This document shows positions 39,968 to 49,255 of a stretch of 64,000 nt of DNA, piece by piece (position 1 is the stretch's first letter; the number at the start of each line of letters is the position of its first letter). Source of the DNA: Sabulicella glaciei (lineage in GTDB: Bacteria; Pseudomonadota; Alphaproteobacteria; Acetobacterales; Acetobacteraceae); assembly GCF_026183895.1 (NCBI RefSeq), contig NZ_JAPFQI010000017.1, forward strand, positions 34,293-98,292, read 5' to 3'. Made by a program: the position numbers and the translations under genes. The notes below the pieces were generated by a model. It ran no database searches and was not told the origin of the DNA. It saw only the letters and a program-made list of their open reading frames with translations.

Positions 39968-40741
39968 CTAGGGCTTGCGGATCAGGATGTCCTCACGCCG
40001 GTTGGACATCGGGAGTTCCGGGGGCTGCGGGAGGAGCCAAGCGTCGCTTCCCACAGCACGTGCACGCGCGATGATGGAGAACAAGATCGCGTCGTCCAAT
40101 TCTCCCGATGGCTCCAAATGGACTCCCAGGTTCGGCGCTTCGTCGCGTCCCATGTAGCTGCGGTGGAATGCCTGGCCGGCCTCGCTCGCGAGAAAACGTC
40201 GGCGCATCGACGCGTTGGGAAGATCACCCAGCAGCATCGCGCCTCCACCGGAGCGGAGAAGCCGCATCGCAGCGTCGATAAAACTGAACAGGGGTTGGTC
40301 TGCGAACACGTAGTGAAGGACAGAGTAGCAGATGATCACGTCGGCCTTCCCGACGAGCGCTGCCAAGTCGTTGGCGCAGTCGGGGAAAGGGCCCGCTACC
40401 TTTCTGACAAGCGGCCCCTCGGGGAGGGGCGCCAGCATCTCCGGCGAGTCCACCAGCCAAAGACGATGCCCGCAGGCTTGGCAGTGGTCGATGATGCGCA
40501 GTGCGAGTGGGCTTGAGCCGGGCCCGATATCCAAGATGGTCCTTGGTTTCGACGCCTGCGCCATCTCGGGCAGCTTTGCGCATATATCATCGAGAATCGC
40601 TTGATCGCGGCCAGCCCGGACGCTGTCCGGGAAGCCGATCTGCTCGTACGGGCTGAGATCCGCACGAGCGGCCAGCTCACGGAACCCCTCGTAACTCAGG
40701 TTCGCGAAGCGGCGGGCCTGCTCGCGATCCTTCTCGTCCAT
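39968..40741 (-). CDS. SAM-dependent methyltransferase
   Basis: A 257-residue class I methyltransferase. Motif I is ILDIGPGSSPLALRII, the acidic loop is RLWLVDSPEML, and ADVIICYSVLHYVF is motif IV. Probably methylates a nucleotide sugar or the growing glycan. First gene of the block methyltransferase, NeuD-like, propeller, FemAB-like; 124 bases separate it from the gene upstream. Confidence 0.82.
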   Translation of the reverse strand: MDEKDREQARRFANLSYEGFRELAARADLSPYEQIGFPDSVRAGRDQAILDDICAKLPEMAQASKPRTILDIGPGSSPLALRIIDHCQACGHRLWLVDSPEMLAPLPEGPLVRKVAGPFPDCANDLAALVGKADVIICYSVLHYVFADQPLFSFIDAAMRLLRSGGGAMLLGDLPNASMRRRFLASEAGQAFHRSYMGRDEAPNLGVHLEPSGELDDAILFSIIARARAVGSDAWLLPQPPELPMSNRREDILIRKP

Positions 40742-40865
40742 CGCTTTCAGTTCCCGTTGGCGTTCCGCCGCGCACTATAGGCAGGGCTGAAGTGGGGAAC
40801 AATCAGCCTACGGCGCCCCGAACAACAAGGTGGCCCGCTCTCGTTTTCTGCCACAGCAACAACAT

Positions 40866-41795
40866 TCACAGGGCGGCGAGACGCCGAGCCTCCGCCTCCC
40901 AGCGCTGGCTTTGGTCGCGAAACCAATCGCGCGCCTCCTCCACCTGCTTCAGGTAGCCCCTCAAATCCTCCATTTCACGCTTGTGTTTGTCCCGGGGCAT
41001 CATCCGACTTGGCCCCTGGCGCTCGGGCAACGGCCATCCTTGAAAGCGGGGCGCCGCGCTCGGGCGAGGCGCTTCCTTCAGGAAGGGCCCCATGCGAGAC
41101 GCGTTGCTGGGCGTAAGAAGGATCTCGGGACCCTCGCCATCTGGCATGGCACGGAAGTGCGTGCAGCCGGGAACGGCTTCGAATTCGACCCCGGCGACGA
41201 GCAGGCGATTCACCCACCACCAGCGCATCAGAGGTGTCCAGCCTTCCTCCCCCCAGCTGCGCGCGGGGTCTACGTCTGGATAGGAATATGATGACAGCGA
41301 CTCGCGCGAGGCGATAAAGCTCGCCGGGAGCGGATTGACCGCTGAAGAAGCACTCCGTTTGTCGATGCGAGGTGGCATCGCAATCAAGCTCATCTCGCCT
41401 CTGTCGAAGAAGTTGGGACCGTAGGTGACAAGCGCCTCCGGGTGCCAAGCTTTACAGCGGTGCGGCTGGCGAGACGCACACTCTGCAAGCCAACGGCCTG
41501 AGACAGATTCTTCCGTGCCGATGACGCCAAGTTGCTCGCTCGAATTCCCCGCCGCCCAGGCAGAAATGCTGGAGGAGAGGCCTTGCTCCTCGCTCCGCAG
41601 GATCTTCCACTCCGACGGTGCATAATGCTCCAACCAAGCGCGCGTCTCCTCCGAGGTACGATACGGCAGCGTGGAGATGGTAACCTGGTGGCCTTCGGCT
41701 GCCGCGATGACCTGTGCGCGTTCCAGGTCACGAACGCTACGTTTCAGGCGAAACGTTTCCTGTGAGGCCACCAACAGGATCGAGACACTGGACAT
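40866..41795 (-). CDS. hypothetical protein, possible GT2-like
   Basis: A 309-residue protein starting SVSILLVASQETFRLKRSVRDLERAQ, with weak similarity in layout to GT2 enzymes (early beta strand, GVIGTEESVSGRWLAECA) but without a clear DXD motif in the usual place. The C-terminal 50 residues are a charged helix with repeated WFRDQSQRWEAEARR. It starts directly after the large GT4 gene and is likely cotranscribed with it. Function not assigned. Confidence 0.6.
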   Translation of the reverse strand: MSSVSILLVASQETFRLKRSVRDLERAQVIAAAEGHQVTISTLPYRTSEETRAWLEHYAPSEWKILRSEEQGLSSSISAWAAGNSSEQLGVIGTEESVSGRWLAECASRQPHRCKAWHPEALVTYGPNFFDRGEMSLIAMPPRIDKRSASSAVNPLPASFIASRESLSSYSYPDVDPARSWGEEGWTPLMRWWWVNRLLVAGVEFEAVPGCTHFRAMPDGEGPEILLTPSNASRMGPFLKEAPRPSAAPRFQGWPLPERQGPSRMMPRDKHKREMEDLRGYLKQVEEARDWFRDQSQRWEAEARRLAAL

Positions 41796-41797
41796 GG

Positions 41798-43780
41798 TTA
41801 GGACCTCAACTCAGCAGACAGATAGTTGGGCACTTGGGCGAGTGTGCGGTGGAAGGCTTCCCAGGAGTATTCGGCCGACAGCCGTGCCTGTGCCGCGGCC
41901 ACGCGGCGCGCCGCTTCCCCTCGATCCCGGTCGGCCTCTTCAATGGCATTGACATAGCCATCGACATCATCCGGGCCCGCAACAAGCCAGCCGGTCTCGT
42001 GGTCAACCAGCTCAGGTATCCCCCCGATCCGCGGCGCAATCAGCGGCAGGCCGAGCATGGCAGCCTCGAGTAACGCAATGGGCATGCCCTCTGCAGCGCT
42101 TGTGAACATGTAGCTGGAGAACTCTTGGAGAGGCAGATCGAAGATGGCGCCGTAGCGTCCCCGGAAGTCCACGTTGGGAGTACTCGGGAGCCAATCCAGA
42201 TCCGGCTTCGCCGCGGCTGCAAAGATGGCGCCATACATGGCGAAGGGGTGGTCCGGCATGCGGGCTGCGACTTGCGCCAGGATGTCGATCCGCTTCTCGC
42301 GTGCGACGCGACTCATCCACAGCGTCCCCCGTTTGGCATTGGCGCGGTAGGGGTGGTTCACGAAGCCGCCGCCCGCGCCGGGCAGCCCCAGGACCGGCGT
42401 GCGCAGAAGGAAGAACTTCTTTTGCAGCGAGGAGGGAAGGCTGAAGGTGTCCACTGCACTACGGACCACCGCTCCGTTGTCGGCGATGATGCCCTGCATG
42501 AACTCGACGCATCTCGGGAGGTATTGCCAGAAGGCCCCGAGCCGGAAGCGATCCCCGTAGAGGATATCGCTGTAGATATTTCCGAACAACGCGGCGTTTT
42601 GGGCGTGCCAGGGACCCCTTTCCATAAACATAAACCAGCCTGTATCGGAGTTCAGGTTGTGCACCGTATCAGGTATGACTTCCTTCATCATGCGGTCCAA
42701 GATCTCGATGCGTCCATCCAGATCGCAGTCGGGTGCAACGTCATTGATGGCAGCGACTGGCACCGCGTGCTGGGTGCGATCGCTCTTGTCTAGGTTATAC
42801 TGGAGGTCCGGTGCGACGACGCACACGCCCCGATGCCCATAGGTCTCGTGCAAGGCTTTGATCAGCAGCTGGGTGATGCGCTCGGAACCGCCCGAGACGC
42901 CGAGCCAAGGCACCAACAGGATGTGCCGCGTGCCCGTAGGAATGGCCTGCATGAAGCTGGCCTCGATGGACAGCGATGCTGGCGCTGCCAGTTCAATGAA
43001 CTGTCCCTTGACCTTGTACTCGAACCAATCGTCCGGCACGAGCTGGGGCGGGGGTTCCTCCATGGACTCCAGTTCGGCGCGGACTGTCGACAGGAGGAGG
43101 TCGAATTTCTTGGGGGGCTCTGCCGCAGCTTCGGCGGCCTCAGCCTCCGCCAACTCATCGGCCTTCGTGTCCTGTTTCTCCTCTGCACTGGCGACTGAGG
43201 CCAAGGCGTCAGCTAGCACAGTGGCGTCAATCAATGACACGTCTCCAGATCGGGCTTGCGTGTCTCCAACCGGCGTATCCGCGGTCGCCGCTGCGTGGGA
43301 GGGAGCCACCTCTGCCGGCCCATTGTGGGTTTCGTCCCGGCCGGCTGTCGTCAGAGGGACGACACTCTGGACACGGCCAGCGAGTTCTGCGGACGCTGCG
43401 CTAGACAGGATCGTCTCTGGCGGTGCAACTGGCGCCAGTAAGGCTTGCAGGTGACCTCGGGTGAGCCAGCTCCCTTCGCCGGCGTGCCTCTTGGCGGAGG
43501 CGCTGAAGGTTCCCGCAGGCCAGATTCCGCGGCGCAGCCCCATGAATGCCAAGTGGACACGGGGCAGAAGCGCGCCAAGGCTGCCCGGCCGCAAGCTTTG
43601 GCGATATACGTCCAAGCGGACGTCCTTCGACCTAGAGAGTAACGTGACGTAAGCCGCAGCGCCGCCAACCGTGACATACAGGAGGTGCTGGAGGCGCCAT
43701 AAAACGGCAATGAGCAGGTTCGCGGCGCGGTTCATAAGTAGTCCCGAAGGTTCGCTCGTGGCCTTGTTCCTCTGTGTCAC
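41798..43780 (-). CDS. GT4-family glycosyltransferase with N-terminal membrane segment
   Basis: A 660-residue protein. A hydrophobic stretch (LLIAVLWRLQHLLYVTVGGAAAYVTLL) lies near residues 20-45, an acidic Ala/Glu-rich linker of about 90 residues follows (around 150-240), and a GT-B domain occupies about 275-655: HILLVPWLGVSGGSERI, LWMSRVAREKRIDIL and the donor site SAAEGMPIALLEAAMLGLPLIAPRIGG. The start may be this GTG (43780) or an ATG at 43735 (MNRAANLL). It is divergent from a GT2 gene across 80 bases that must hold both promoters. Confidence 0.85.
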   Translation of the reverse strand: MTQRNKATSEPSGLLMNRAANLLIAVLWRLQHLLYVTVGGAAAYVTLLSRSKDVRLDVYRQSLRPGSLGALLPRVHLAFMGLRRGIWPAGTFSASAKRHAGEGSWLTRGHLQALLAPVAPPETILSSAASAELAGRVQSVVPLTTAGRDETHNGPAEVAPSHAAATADTPVGDTQARSGDVSLIDATVLADALASVASAEEKQDTKADELAEAEAAEAAAEPPKKFDLLLSTVRAELESMEEPPPQLVPDDWFEYKVKGQFIELAAPASLSIEASFMQAIPTGTRHILLVPWLGVSGGSERITQLLIKALHETYGHRGVCVVAPDLQYNLDKSDRTQHAVPVAAINDVAPDCDLDGRIEILDRMMKEVIPDTVHNLNSDTGWFMFMERGPWHAQNAALFGNIYSDILYGDRFRLGAFWQYLPRCVEFMQGIIADNGAVVRSAVDTFSLPSSLQKKFFLLRTPVLGLPGAGGGFVNHPYRANAKRGTLWMSRVAREKRIDILAQVAARMPDHPFAMYGAIFAAAAKPDLDWLPSTPNVDFRGRYGAIFDLPLQEFSSYMFTSAAEGMPIALLEAAMLGLPLIAPRIGGIPELVDHETGWLVAGPDDVDGYVNAIEEADRDRGEAARRVAAAQARLSAEYSWEAFHRTLAQVPNYLSAELRS

Positions 43781-43860
43781 CGTCCTGTCAATTGCGGGTG
43801 CACGGGAGAGGGCATACCTGTGGTAGGGACAGTCGGTTCTCCTCAGCTAGAGAGGCTCAT

Positions 43861-45084
43861 GTGAGCGGCCCACCCCTCGTTTCCGTCTGCATTCCCGCTT
43901 TCAATCACGAAGCCTATGTTGCCGAGGCAGTCCTCAGCGCTCTAGAGCAGGACGTTTCAGACATTGAAGTTATTGTCACCGACGACAACTCAACTGATGC
44001 GACTGTGGCCAGAATCGAGGCGATCCAGGATCCTCGTATCCGCCTCTTCCGCAACGAGCGGAATTTAGGGCCGAGTGCAACGGCGAACCTGAATTTCAGC
44101 CGAGCTCGCGGACAGTTTATTGCTCTTCTGCCATCTGATGACGTCTTCCTGCCTGGGAAGCTCAGCAAGCAACTGGCTGCCTTTGCTCGCCAACCCGATC
44201 TCGGTACGGTCTTCAGCTGGATGCTCCCCACCAACCAAGTCGGCGAGCCCATCACGCCTATTAGCCCCTATTTCGAACCCAAGGGCGTCGACCGTGTTGT
44301 GGCGCTTAGGCACATGTTCCATGTCGGCAATATTTTCTCCGCACCGACAGCCATGATCCGTCGCGACCTCCTGCTGCAAGTTGGCCGTTTGGAGCCCTGT
44401 CTGTGGCAGACGCAGGACTACGATCTGTGGGTTCGCCTCTGCATCGCCGCACCGATCCAGGTTCTCGAGGAACCGACGGTCGCCTACCGCGTGCTGGACG
44501 GTGGCGCCAATATGCATGTGAGCAACCCCGATACGGACGCGCGTCTCGCCTGGGAGATGCAACGGGTCCGGCAGCGCTTCACGCTCCTGGAGAATCGGGA
44601 GTTGCTGATCCAGGTGCTTCCTGAAACCAGGCCGCTCCTCCAAAAGGGCCTCTCCGCATCAAGCGCGCTAGCAATCGCCGCTCTTGAATCTCCCTCATTG
44701 GCGGCCCGGGGGTTCGGCGTCGATTCACTTTACGATGCCTTGGGGCGCGAAGATGAGGCCGTGATTCTAGAACAGGCCGGTTATGGGAATCGCTTCTTCT
44801 TCAAGAAGCTGGCGGAGGTGGATCCAATGCGGACCCGCGCCGTCCTAGATCCGGAAATGGTCTCTAGGTATCGCCAGATCACAGCCCTGTATTCGGAGTT
44901 GGAGAGTAGCTACAGGAGCCTGTTGACGTTGCATGAAGATCTGCATGTGGCCTACATAGGCCTAGCAGCCGAGAAACAGGAACTGTGCGCTTACCTTGAA
45001 CAGGTAATCGAAGCAAAATCATGGTGGCAAGCGCAGGCAGAGAACTGGAAATCGCTGGCGGAAGAAAGAAACAGCCAGCGCTAG
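43861..45084 (+). CDS. GT2-family glycosyltransferase with C-terminal coiled coil
   Basis: A 407-residue enzyme. The GT2 domain (VSVCIPAFNHEAYVAEAVLSALEQ, TDDNSTDAT, LLPSDDVFLPGK, WQTQDYDLWVRL) occupies the first 235 residues. The C-terminal 90 residues are helical, ending in a region with WWQAQAENWKSLAEE that resembles the tail of the 40866-41795 protein (WFRDQSQRWEAEARR). GTG at 43861 follows a GAGAGG site; an upstream in-frame start at 43774 would overlap the divergent gene. It is the only plus-strand gene in this part of the locus. Confidence 0.88.
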   Translation: MSGPPLVSVCIPAFNHEAYVAEAVLSALEQDVSDIEVIVTDDNSTDATVARIEAIQDPRIRLFRNERNLGPSATANLNFSRARGQFIALLPSDDVFLPGKLSKQLAAFARQPDLGTVFSWMLPTNQVGEPITPISPYFEPKGVDRVVALRHMFHVGNIFSAPTAMIRRDLLLQVGRLEPCLWQTQDYDLWVRLCIAAPIQVLEEPTVAYRVLDGGANMHVSNPDTDARLAWEMQRVRQRFTLLENRELLIQVLPETRPLLQKGLSASSALAIAALESPSLAARGFGVDSLYDALGREDEAVILEQAGYGNRFFFKKLAEVDPMRTRAVLDPEMVSRYRQITALYSELESSYRSLLTLHEDLHVAYIGLAAEKQELCAYLEQVIEAKSWWQAQAENWKSLAEERNSQR

Positions 45085-45196
45085 AAGGCTTGGCCGCGGG
45101 GAAGGGCGTCTGTGTCCGTACCGAGTTTCCCCTGTAGGCTCGAGTCGGCTCGGCACCGCAGCCTTAGCACAGGGAAAAGAGTGCTGCGCGCGAGGA

Positions 45197-45922
45197 TTAC
45201 CGATCGCCCCGCCCAACCCGATCGATGAACAGCTGCGTCGGAGCGACTAGGATATCGTGGCGCGCGCTCCTCCGCACGAGAGAGTCCGGGGTCATGCGAA
45301 CCAGGTGGAGCGTGCTCTGCACCACCCGGTGGTGGTAGCCTGCCGCGACAGCCGCCATGTTGAAGGCCCAGTCTTCATAGCCGAGCCCTTTCTCGATCTC
45401 CACGGATTGGTAGCGGACGCGGTCAAAGAGGCAGCGCGGGGCGAAGCACAGCGACGTCCAGTGATTGCGAAGGGCCAGTGTTTGCCAATCTGCACCCAGG
45501 ACGTCGTCGTCACGATGAACGAGCCAGTATGGCTCTGCGGTGCCAAAAAAGATCGACGCTTCGGGATGCCAGACGACGTCTTCGCCTGCCTCCTGGGCCG
45601 CCCGGTGGGCTCGGAGGAGCCATTCATCGCCCCAGATGTCGTCGGCATCGAGGAAGGCGATGTAGTCGCCCCTTGCTTCCGCAACGGCTGCGTTTCGGGC
45701 GCTGCCAAGGTCGCGGCACGACACTTCAAGCAGTCGGCCATGAGCGGGACAGAACTCTCGGGCGAACGCCCGCGTGAGGTCATCAGGGGTGTCGAGAAGC
45801 AGGATGACCTCAGCGGCGAGACCCGCGTTGTCCAGGGCCGCGAGATTTCGCTGGACGCTCCGGAGCGCCGAGTTCGCTAGCCACTTTTCCCGGTGCATGT
45901 TGACGACCGCCGTGACCTTCAC
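45197..45922 (-). CDS. GT2-family glycosyltransferase (short)
   Basis: A 241-residue single-domain GT-A enzyme: VTAVVNMHREKWLANSALRSV, LGSARNAAVAEARGDYIAFLDADDIWGDEWLL with the DXD-type metal motif, and GYEDWAFNMAAV. Start overlaps the stop of the upstream gene by four bases. It converges with the preceding plus-strand GT2 gene. Confidence 0.87.
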   Translation of the reverse strand: MKVTAVVNMHREKWLANSALRSVQRNLAALDNAGLAAEVILLLDTPDDLTRAFAREFCPAHGRLLEVSCRDLGSARNAAVAEARGDYIAFLDADDIWGDEWLLRAHRAAQEAGEDVVWHPEASIFFGTAEPYWLVHRDDDVLGADWQTLALRNHWTSLCFAPRCLFDRVRYQSVEIEKGLGYEDWAFNMAAVAAGYHHRVVQSTLHLVRMTPDSLVRRSARHDILVAPTQLFIDRVGRGDR

Positions 45923-47208
45923 AGGACACTCCTCGGATCCGGGGGGACATCTACCCTTAGAAGCGCAGCGAGCCTGTCCCAGGTCCTGTCTCCCCCTCCG
46001 ACCTCCATGTCGAGCGGCAGCACGCGCGTGGCGGCCTCTTTGGGAAGGCCGTGGGTCAGTCGCTCGTCCTCGGTGATACCATGGCTTCCAGCCAGCACCA
46101 GGTCCGCGAATTCGAGATGCGACAGGGCACCGGCCAGCGCGGCAGGACGATCGGATCCCTCAGGCGAAACCAGGGCGACCACAATGCGCAGATGGCGCCG
46201 AAGCTGGGTGCTGTACCGGCGCAGAACGTGCAACCCAATCTCCGTCCGGAAGGCAATCACGACCGGCGGACGAATGGACCAGAGAAGGGCTGCCACAAGC
46301 GCTTCGCGGGTTTCGCGCGAATTTGGCGGGTCGAACTCGGACAGTGACATCCAGTCCAAATCAGACGATAGGTCGAGGCCGACCGATGGCTCGGCCTCGT
46401 CCACCGCAAGCACGAAGGCATTGGGCAGGCAGCCTGCCTCGTCCGCTGCGCGCGCGAAGCCGTCCAGGAAGTCGGAGACCTCCCGGTCGTCGATGCGGTC
46501 CACGAGTACCAAGACATGAGGCCGGGACCGCAGCGACTGAAAGATTTCCCGCCATTTCCGGTCCAGTGAATGCGGCGTATGCGGCAGGAAAGGAAGCTCC
46601 GAAAGCGTCCCTTCGAGTGCTGCCAGCGCGGGTTCCGTCCCAGCGTGCGCGGTCAGCGTTTGCGCTGCCAGGCCAAGAAGGGCCTGAGACGGACTCCACC
46701 CGCTCGCCTCGATCTGGGCAGCGCGCGTCATGGAGATCTGGGCTACGTCAACCTGGTGGATCCTCAGTCCGAGCGCCGCCCCGACTCGCAGGAAATGCTC
46801 GAGAGGGGTCTCGAGCCCCGTCGGGGCGTCCGGTAGCTGGGACAGGTAGAAATCCGGGTCAAAATTGGGGGCGGGCCTGCGCCCCTCTGCGCCTCCGTGC
46901 TGCAGATAATGGGAAAGGGGTTCCACGCCAGCGCGGGCCACGTCGGCATAGGTGCTGAGGTACCAGGAAACATCGAAGGCGGGTGAGGGATCGCGCAGCT
47001 CCCGCCAGCCATGCTCCAGATAATGCTCGAGCGGGGCAACGCCCGCACGAGCCACATCTGGCTGCGCAGCCAGATAAAAGGGGGCGTCGAAGACAGCCTC
47101 GAGCCTTGTCCGCAACTCCGGGCTTTCCGTGGCGACGTGCGCATCGGGAGGCATGCGGGCCACGAGGCGCCGGATGATCGCGCGCTTGAGTCGTTCGCGA
47201 AACCTCAC
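45919..47208 (-). CDS. glycosyltransferase-associated protein with FDxxxYL repeats
   Basis: A 429-residue protein. Residues 35-150 contain three copies of a 35-40 residue repeat with the pattern FD..(F/W)YL...(P/A)DVARAGV.PL.HYL.HG, a module often found at the front of large bacterial glycosyltransferases. The remaining part (about 220-420) looks like half a GT-B fold (HVLVLVDRI, VVIAFRTEIGLHVLRRY), without a recognisable donor-site motif. It is coupled on both sides by four-base overlaps to glycosyltransferase genes, so it likely acts with them; catalysis is uncertain. Confidence 0.65.
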   Translation of the reverse strand: MRFRERLKRAIIRRLVARMPPDAHVATESPELRTRLEAVFDAPFYLAAQPDVARAGVAPLEHYLEHGWRELRDPSPAFDVSWYLSTYADVARAGVEPLSHYLQHGGAEGRRPAPNFDPDFYLSQLPDAPTGLETPLEHFLRVGAALGLRIHQVDVAQISMTRAAQIEASGWSPSQALLGLAAQTLTAHAGTEPALAALEGTLSELPFLPHTPHSLDRKWREIFQSLRSRPHVLVLVDRIDDREVSDFLDGFARAADEAGCLPNAFVLAVDEAEPSVGLDLSSDLDWMSLSEFDPPNSRETREALVAALLWSIRPPVVIAFRTEIGLHVLRRYSTQLRRHLRIVVALVSPEGSDRPAALAGALSHLEFADLVLAGSHGITEDERLTHGLPKEAATRVLPLDMEVGGGDRTWDRLAALLRVDVPPDPRSVL

Positions 47209-49139
47209 GGAAGGGCTTCCAAAGGACGGGCGCGTGCCGGCTCGGGGTCAAGTGCCGACTCGAAGGCCGCGGTCATTTTGCCAAGGTCGGCCTCGATCAT
47301 CGCGTGAGAGCGAGCCCGACTGCGCATCTCGGCAAGCAGCCCTGATCGCTCCCGGATCTGCCTCAACACCTCCAGCATCGCTGGGACATTTCCGGGCTCC
47401 ACGAGCCACCCCGTCTCGCCGGGCCGAACAAGCTCGGGCAAGCCGCCCACTTCCGAGGCGAGAATTGGCGTGCCGACCCCGAGTGCTTCCAGAACAACAG
47501 TCGGCCGGCCATCCAGCAGGGAGGGCAGCACCAGCAGATCAACATTTGCAAGAAGGGAGAGCGGGTCGTCGACCAAGCCGAGGAGGTGAAGGCGGCGATA
47601 GGCTGCAGGCGCTCCTGCGATCCGGGCCTCGACCTGGGCGCGCTGCGGGCCCGTTCCCGCCATGACGAAGTGGATGTCCCAATCAGGCGGGCAGGCGATC
47701 ACGAGGTCCAGGAAACCGAGCGGATTCTTTTCTTCTGACCACCGCCCGGCGAATCCCACCACGACTCCGTCCTCCGGCATTCCAAGGGCGCGGCGTGTTG
47801 CGCTTGTTCTGAGATTCGGGTGAGCCATCGTGAGATCGATGCCACTCTTCACAAGTCGGACCCGATCCGTCCTCTCTCCACGCTGAAGCAGCCAGCCGCG
47901 GACCTCGTCGTTCTCGACGATCGTGAGGTCGATCAACCTTTTGTAGCGGCGGTTGTCGTTCGTGTGCCCGACCGTGTTGAAGAGAAGGTCCACCACCTTG
48001 AGGTGGGGGAACTGGACCCGGATGCGACGTAACATGCGGTAGGTGAAGGTGCTCCCGGCGATCAGTAAGGTGCTGACCCGACGTCCCGCGATCGTCGACA
48101 GGATGAAGTCGGCCCAATCCTCTTCCTCGAGGAAACGAGGCAAGTCAAAGACACGATCCGTGTGACGGGTAAACCAATCAGTGGTGTTGCCTGCCTCGGG
48201 CCCCGGGCTCAGCGTCGAGATGATGTTGATCTCCCATCCCTCGCCGACGAGATGGCGGACAACCTCGGCGAGGAGCCTCTCCGCACCACCGAGAACGAGC
48301 CACGGAACGGCGATGAGAAGGACCGGTTTCGTATGTGCCTCGCTTGCTGGGTGCGGCAACGTTGGAAACGCCGCCCTTCGCGCCTTCAGGGCCCGCGATG
48401 TGCCGATGGCCTCGTCGGTCAGCACATCTGCGTTCCCTGCCCGAACCAGGGCCGCTTGCTTGTCCATAGGCAGGACAGAGGCACTCCGGCTCAGGCTGGC
48501 CGCATGCACCCGGTACCGAAGCAGGAAGTCATCGGCGAGATTCACCACCTTCGCTCCAAGCGCGACAACACGAGTCCAAAAGAGCCAATCCTCATGGACA
48601 TGCCCGTCCGAGCCACCGGCATCATCACGGAAGCCTCCCGCCGTCTCCCAGAAGTGGCGACGGAACGCAGCGCAAGTCAGGACGTGGTTGCCCGAAAGGA
48701 GTGTTGCTAGGTCAGGACGACGCACGATGGAGAGTGTGCCCGTCTCCGCGCCGAACAGTTCCATGCCAGCGGAGACGACATCTGCGCCGCGGCGTTCGAG
48801 TAGGTAGGCAGCCTTTTCGAGGTAAGTGGGATGCAGCATGTCGTCCGCATCAAGGCAGACGATATACTTCCCGCGCGCGTGGGTGATTCCGAGGTTCCGG
48901 TTCGCGCCGACCCTATGGGGCTGCGATTGCACCAGCACCTGGACCGTTCCGTCTGCCAGGGCCGCAACGCGCTCCGGCGTGCTTCCATCGGTCGAGCCAC
49001 CTTCGACCACAATGATCTCGTGGTCCTTCAAGGTCTGCGCACGCACCGAGCCGACCGCCTCGGCAACGTAGTCTCCATAGTTGAAGCAAGGGATGACCAC
49101 GCTGAACATAGGGGCCGATCCGCTCGCAGAACTGCTCAT
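47205..49139 (-). CDS. two-domain glycosyltransferase (GT2 + GT4)
   Basis: A 644-residue fusion. The first 260 residues are GT2 (FSVVIPCFNYGDYVAEAVGSVRAQ, GGSTDGS, CLDADDMLHPTYLEKAAYLL). The rest is GT4/GT-B (LIAVPWLVLGGAERLLAEVV, VGFAGRWSEEKNPLGFLDLV, LVLPSLLDGRPTVVLEALGVGTPILASEVGG). It is the second protein in the window of this plan and the third multi-domain glycosyltransferase. Overlaps the following gene by four bases. Confidence 0.9.
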   Translation of the reverse strand: MSSSASGSAPMFSVVIPCFNYGDYVAEAVGSVRAQTLKDHEIIVVEGGSTDGSTPERVAALADGTVQVLVQSQPHRVGANRNLGITHARGKYIVCLDADDMLHPTYLEKAAYLLERRGADVVSAGMELFGAETGTLSIVRRPDLATLLSGNHVLTCAAFRRHFWETAGGFRDDAGGSDGHVHEDWLFWTRVVALGAKVVNLADDFLLRYRVHAASLSRSASVLPMDKQAALVRAGNADVLTDEAIGTSRALKARRAAFPTLPHPASEAHTKPVLLIAVPWLVLGGAERLLAEVVRHLVGEGWEINIISTLSPGPEAGNTTDWFTRHTDRVFDLPRFLEEEDWADFILSTIAGRRVSTLLIAGSTFTYRMLRRIRVQFPHLKVVDLLFNTVGHTNDNRRYKRLIDLTIVENDEVRGWLLQRGERTDRVRLVKSGIDLTMAHPNLRTSATRRALGMPEDGVVVGFAGRWSEEKNPLGFLDLVIACPPDWDIHFVMAGTGPQRAQVEARIAGAPAAYRRLHLLGLVDDPLSLLANVDLLVLPSLLDGRPTVVLEALGVGTPILASEVGGLPELVRPGETGWLVEPGNVPAMLEVLRQIRERSGLLAEMRSRARSHAMIEADLGKMTAAFESALDPEPARARPLEALP

Positions 49140-49255
49140 CGGCTGAACCCACCCGAATCATGGGTCGGAAGCTCCGCTGCGGCTGCGGCGCCTTGGACGA
49201 AATTCGTGTGAGGCGGCAAGGGAAGGGGGGCCTCTGGCACCGGAAGCCTCCAAAT

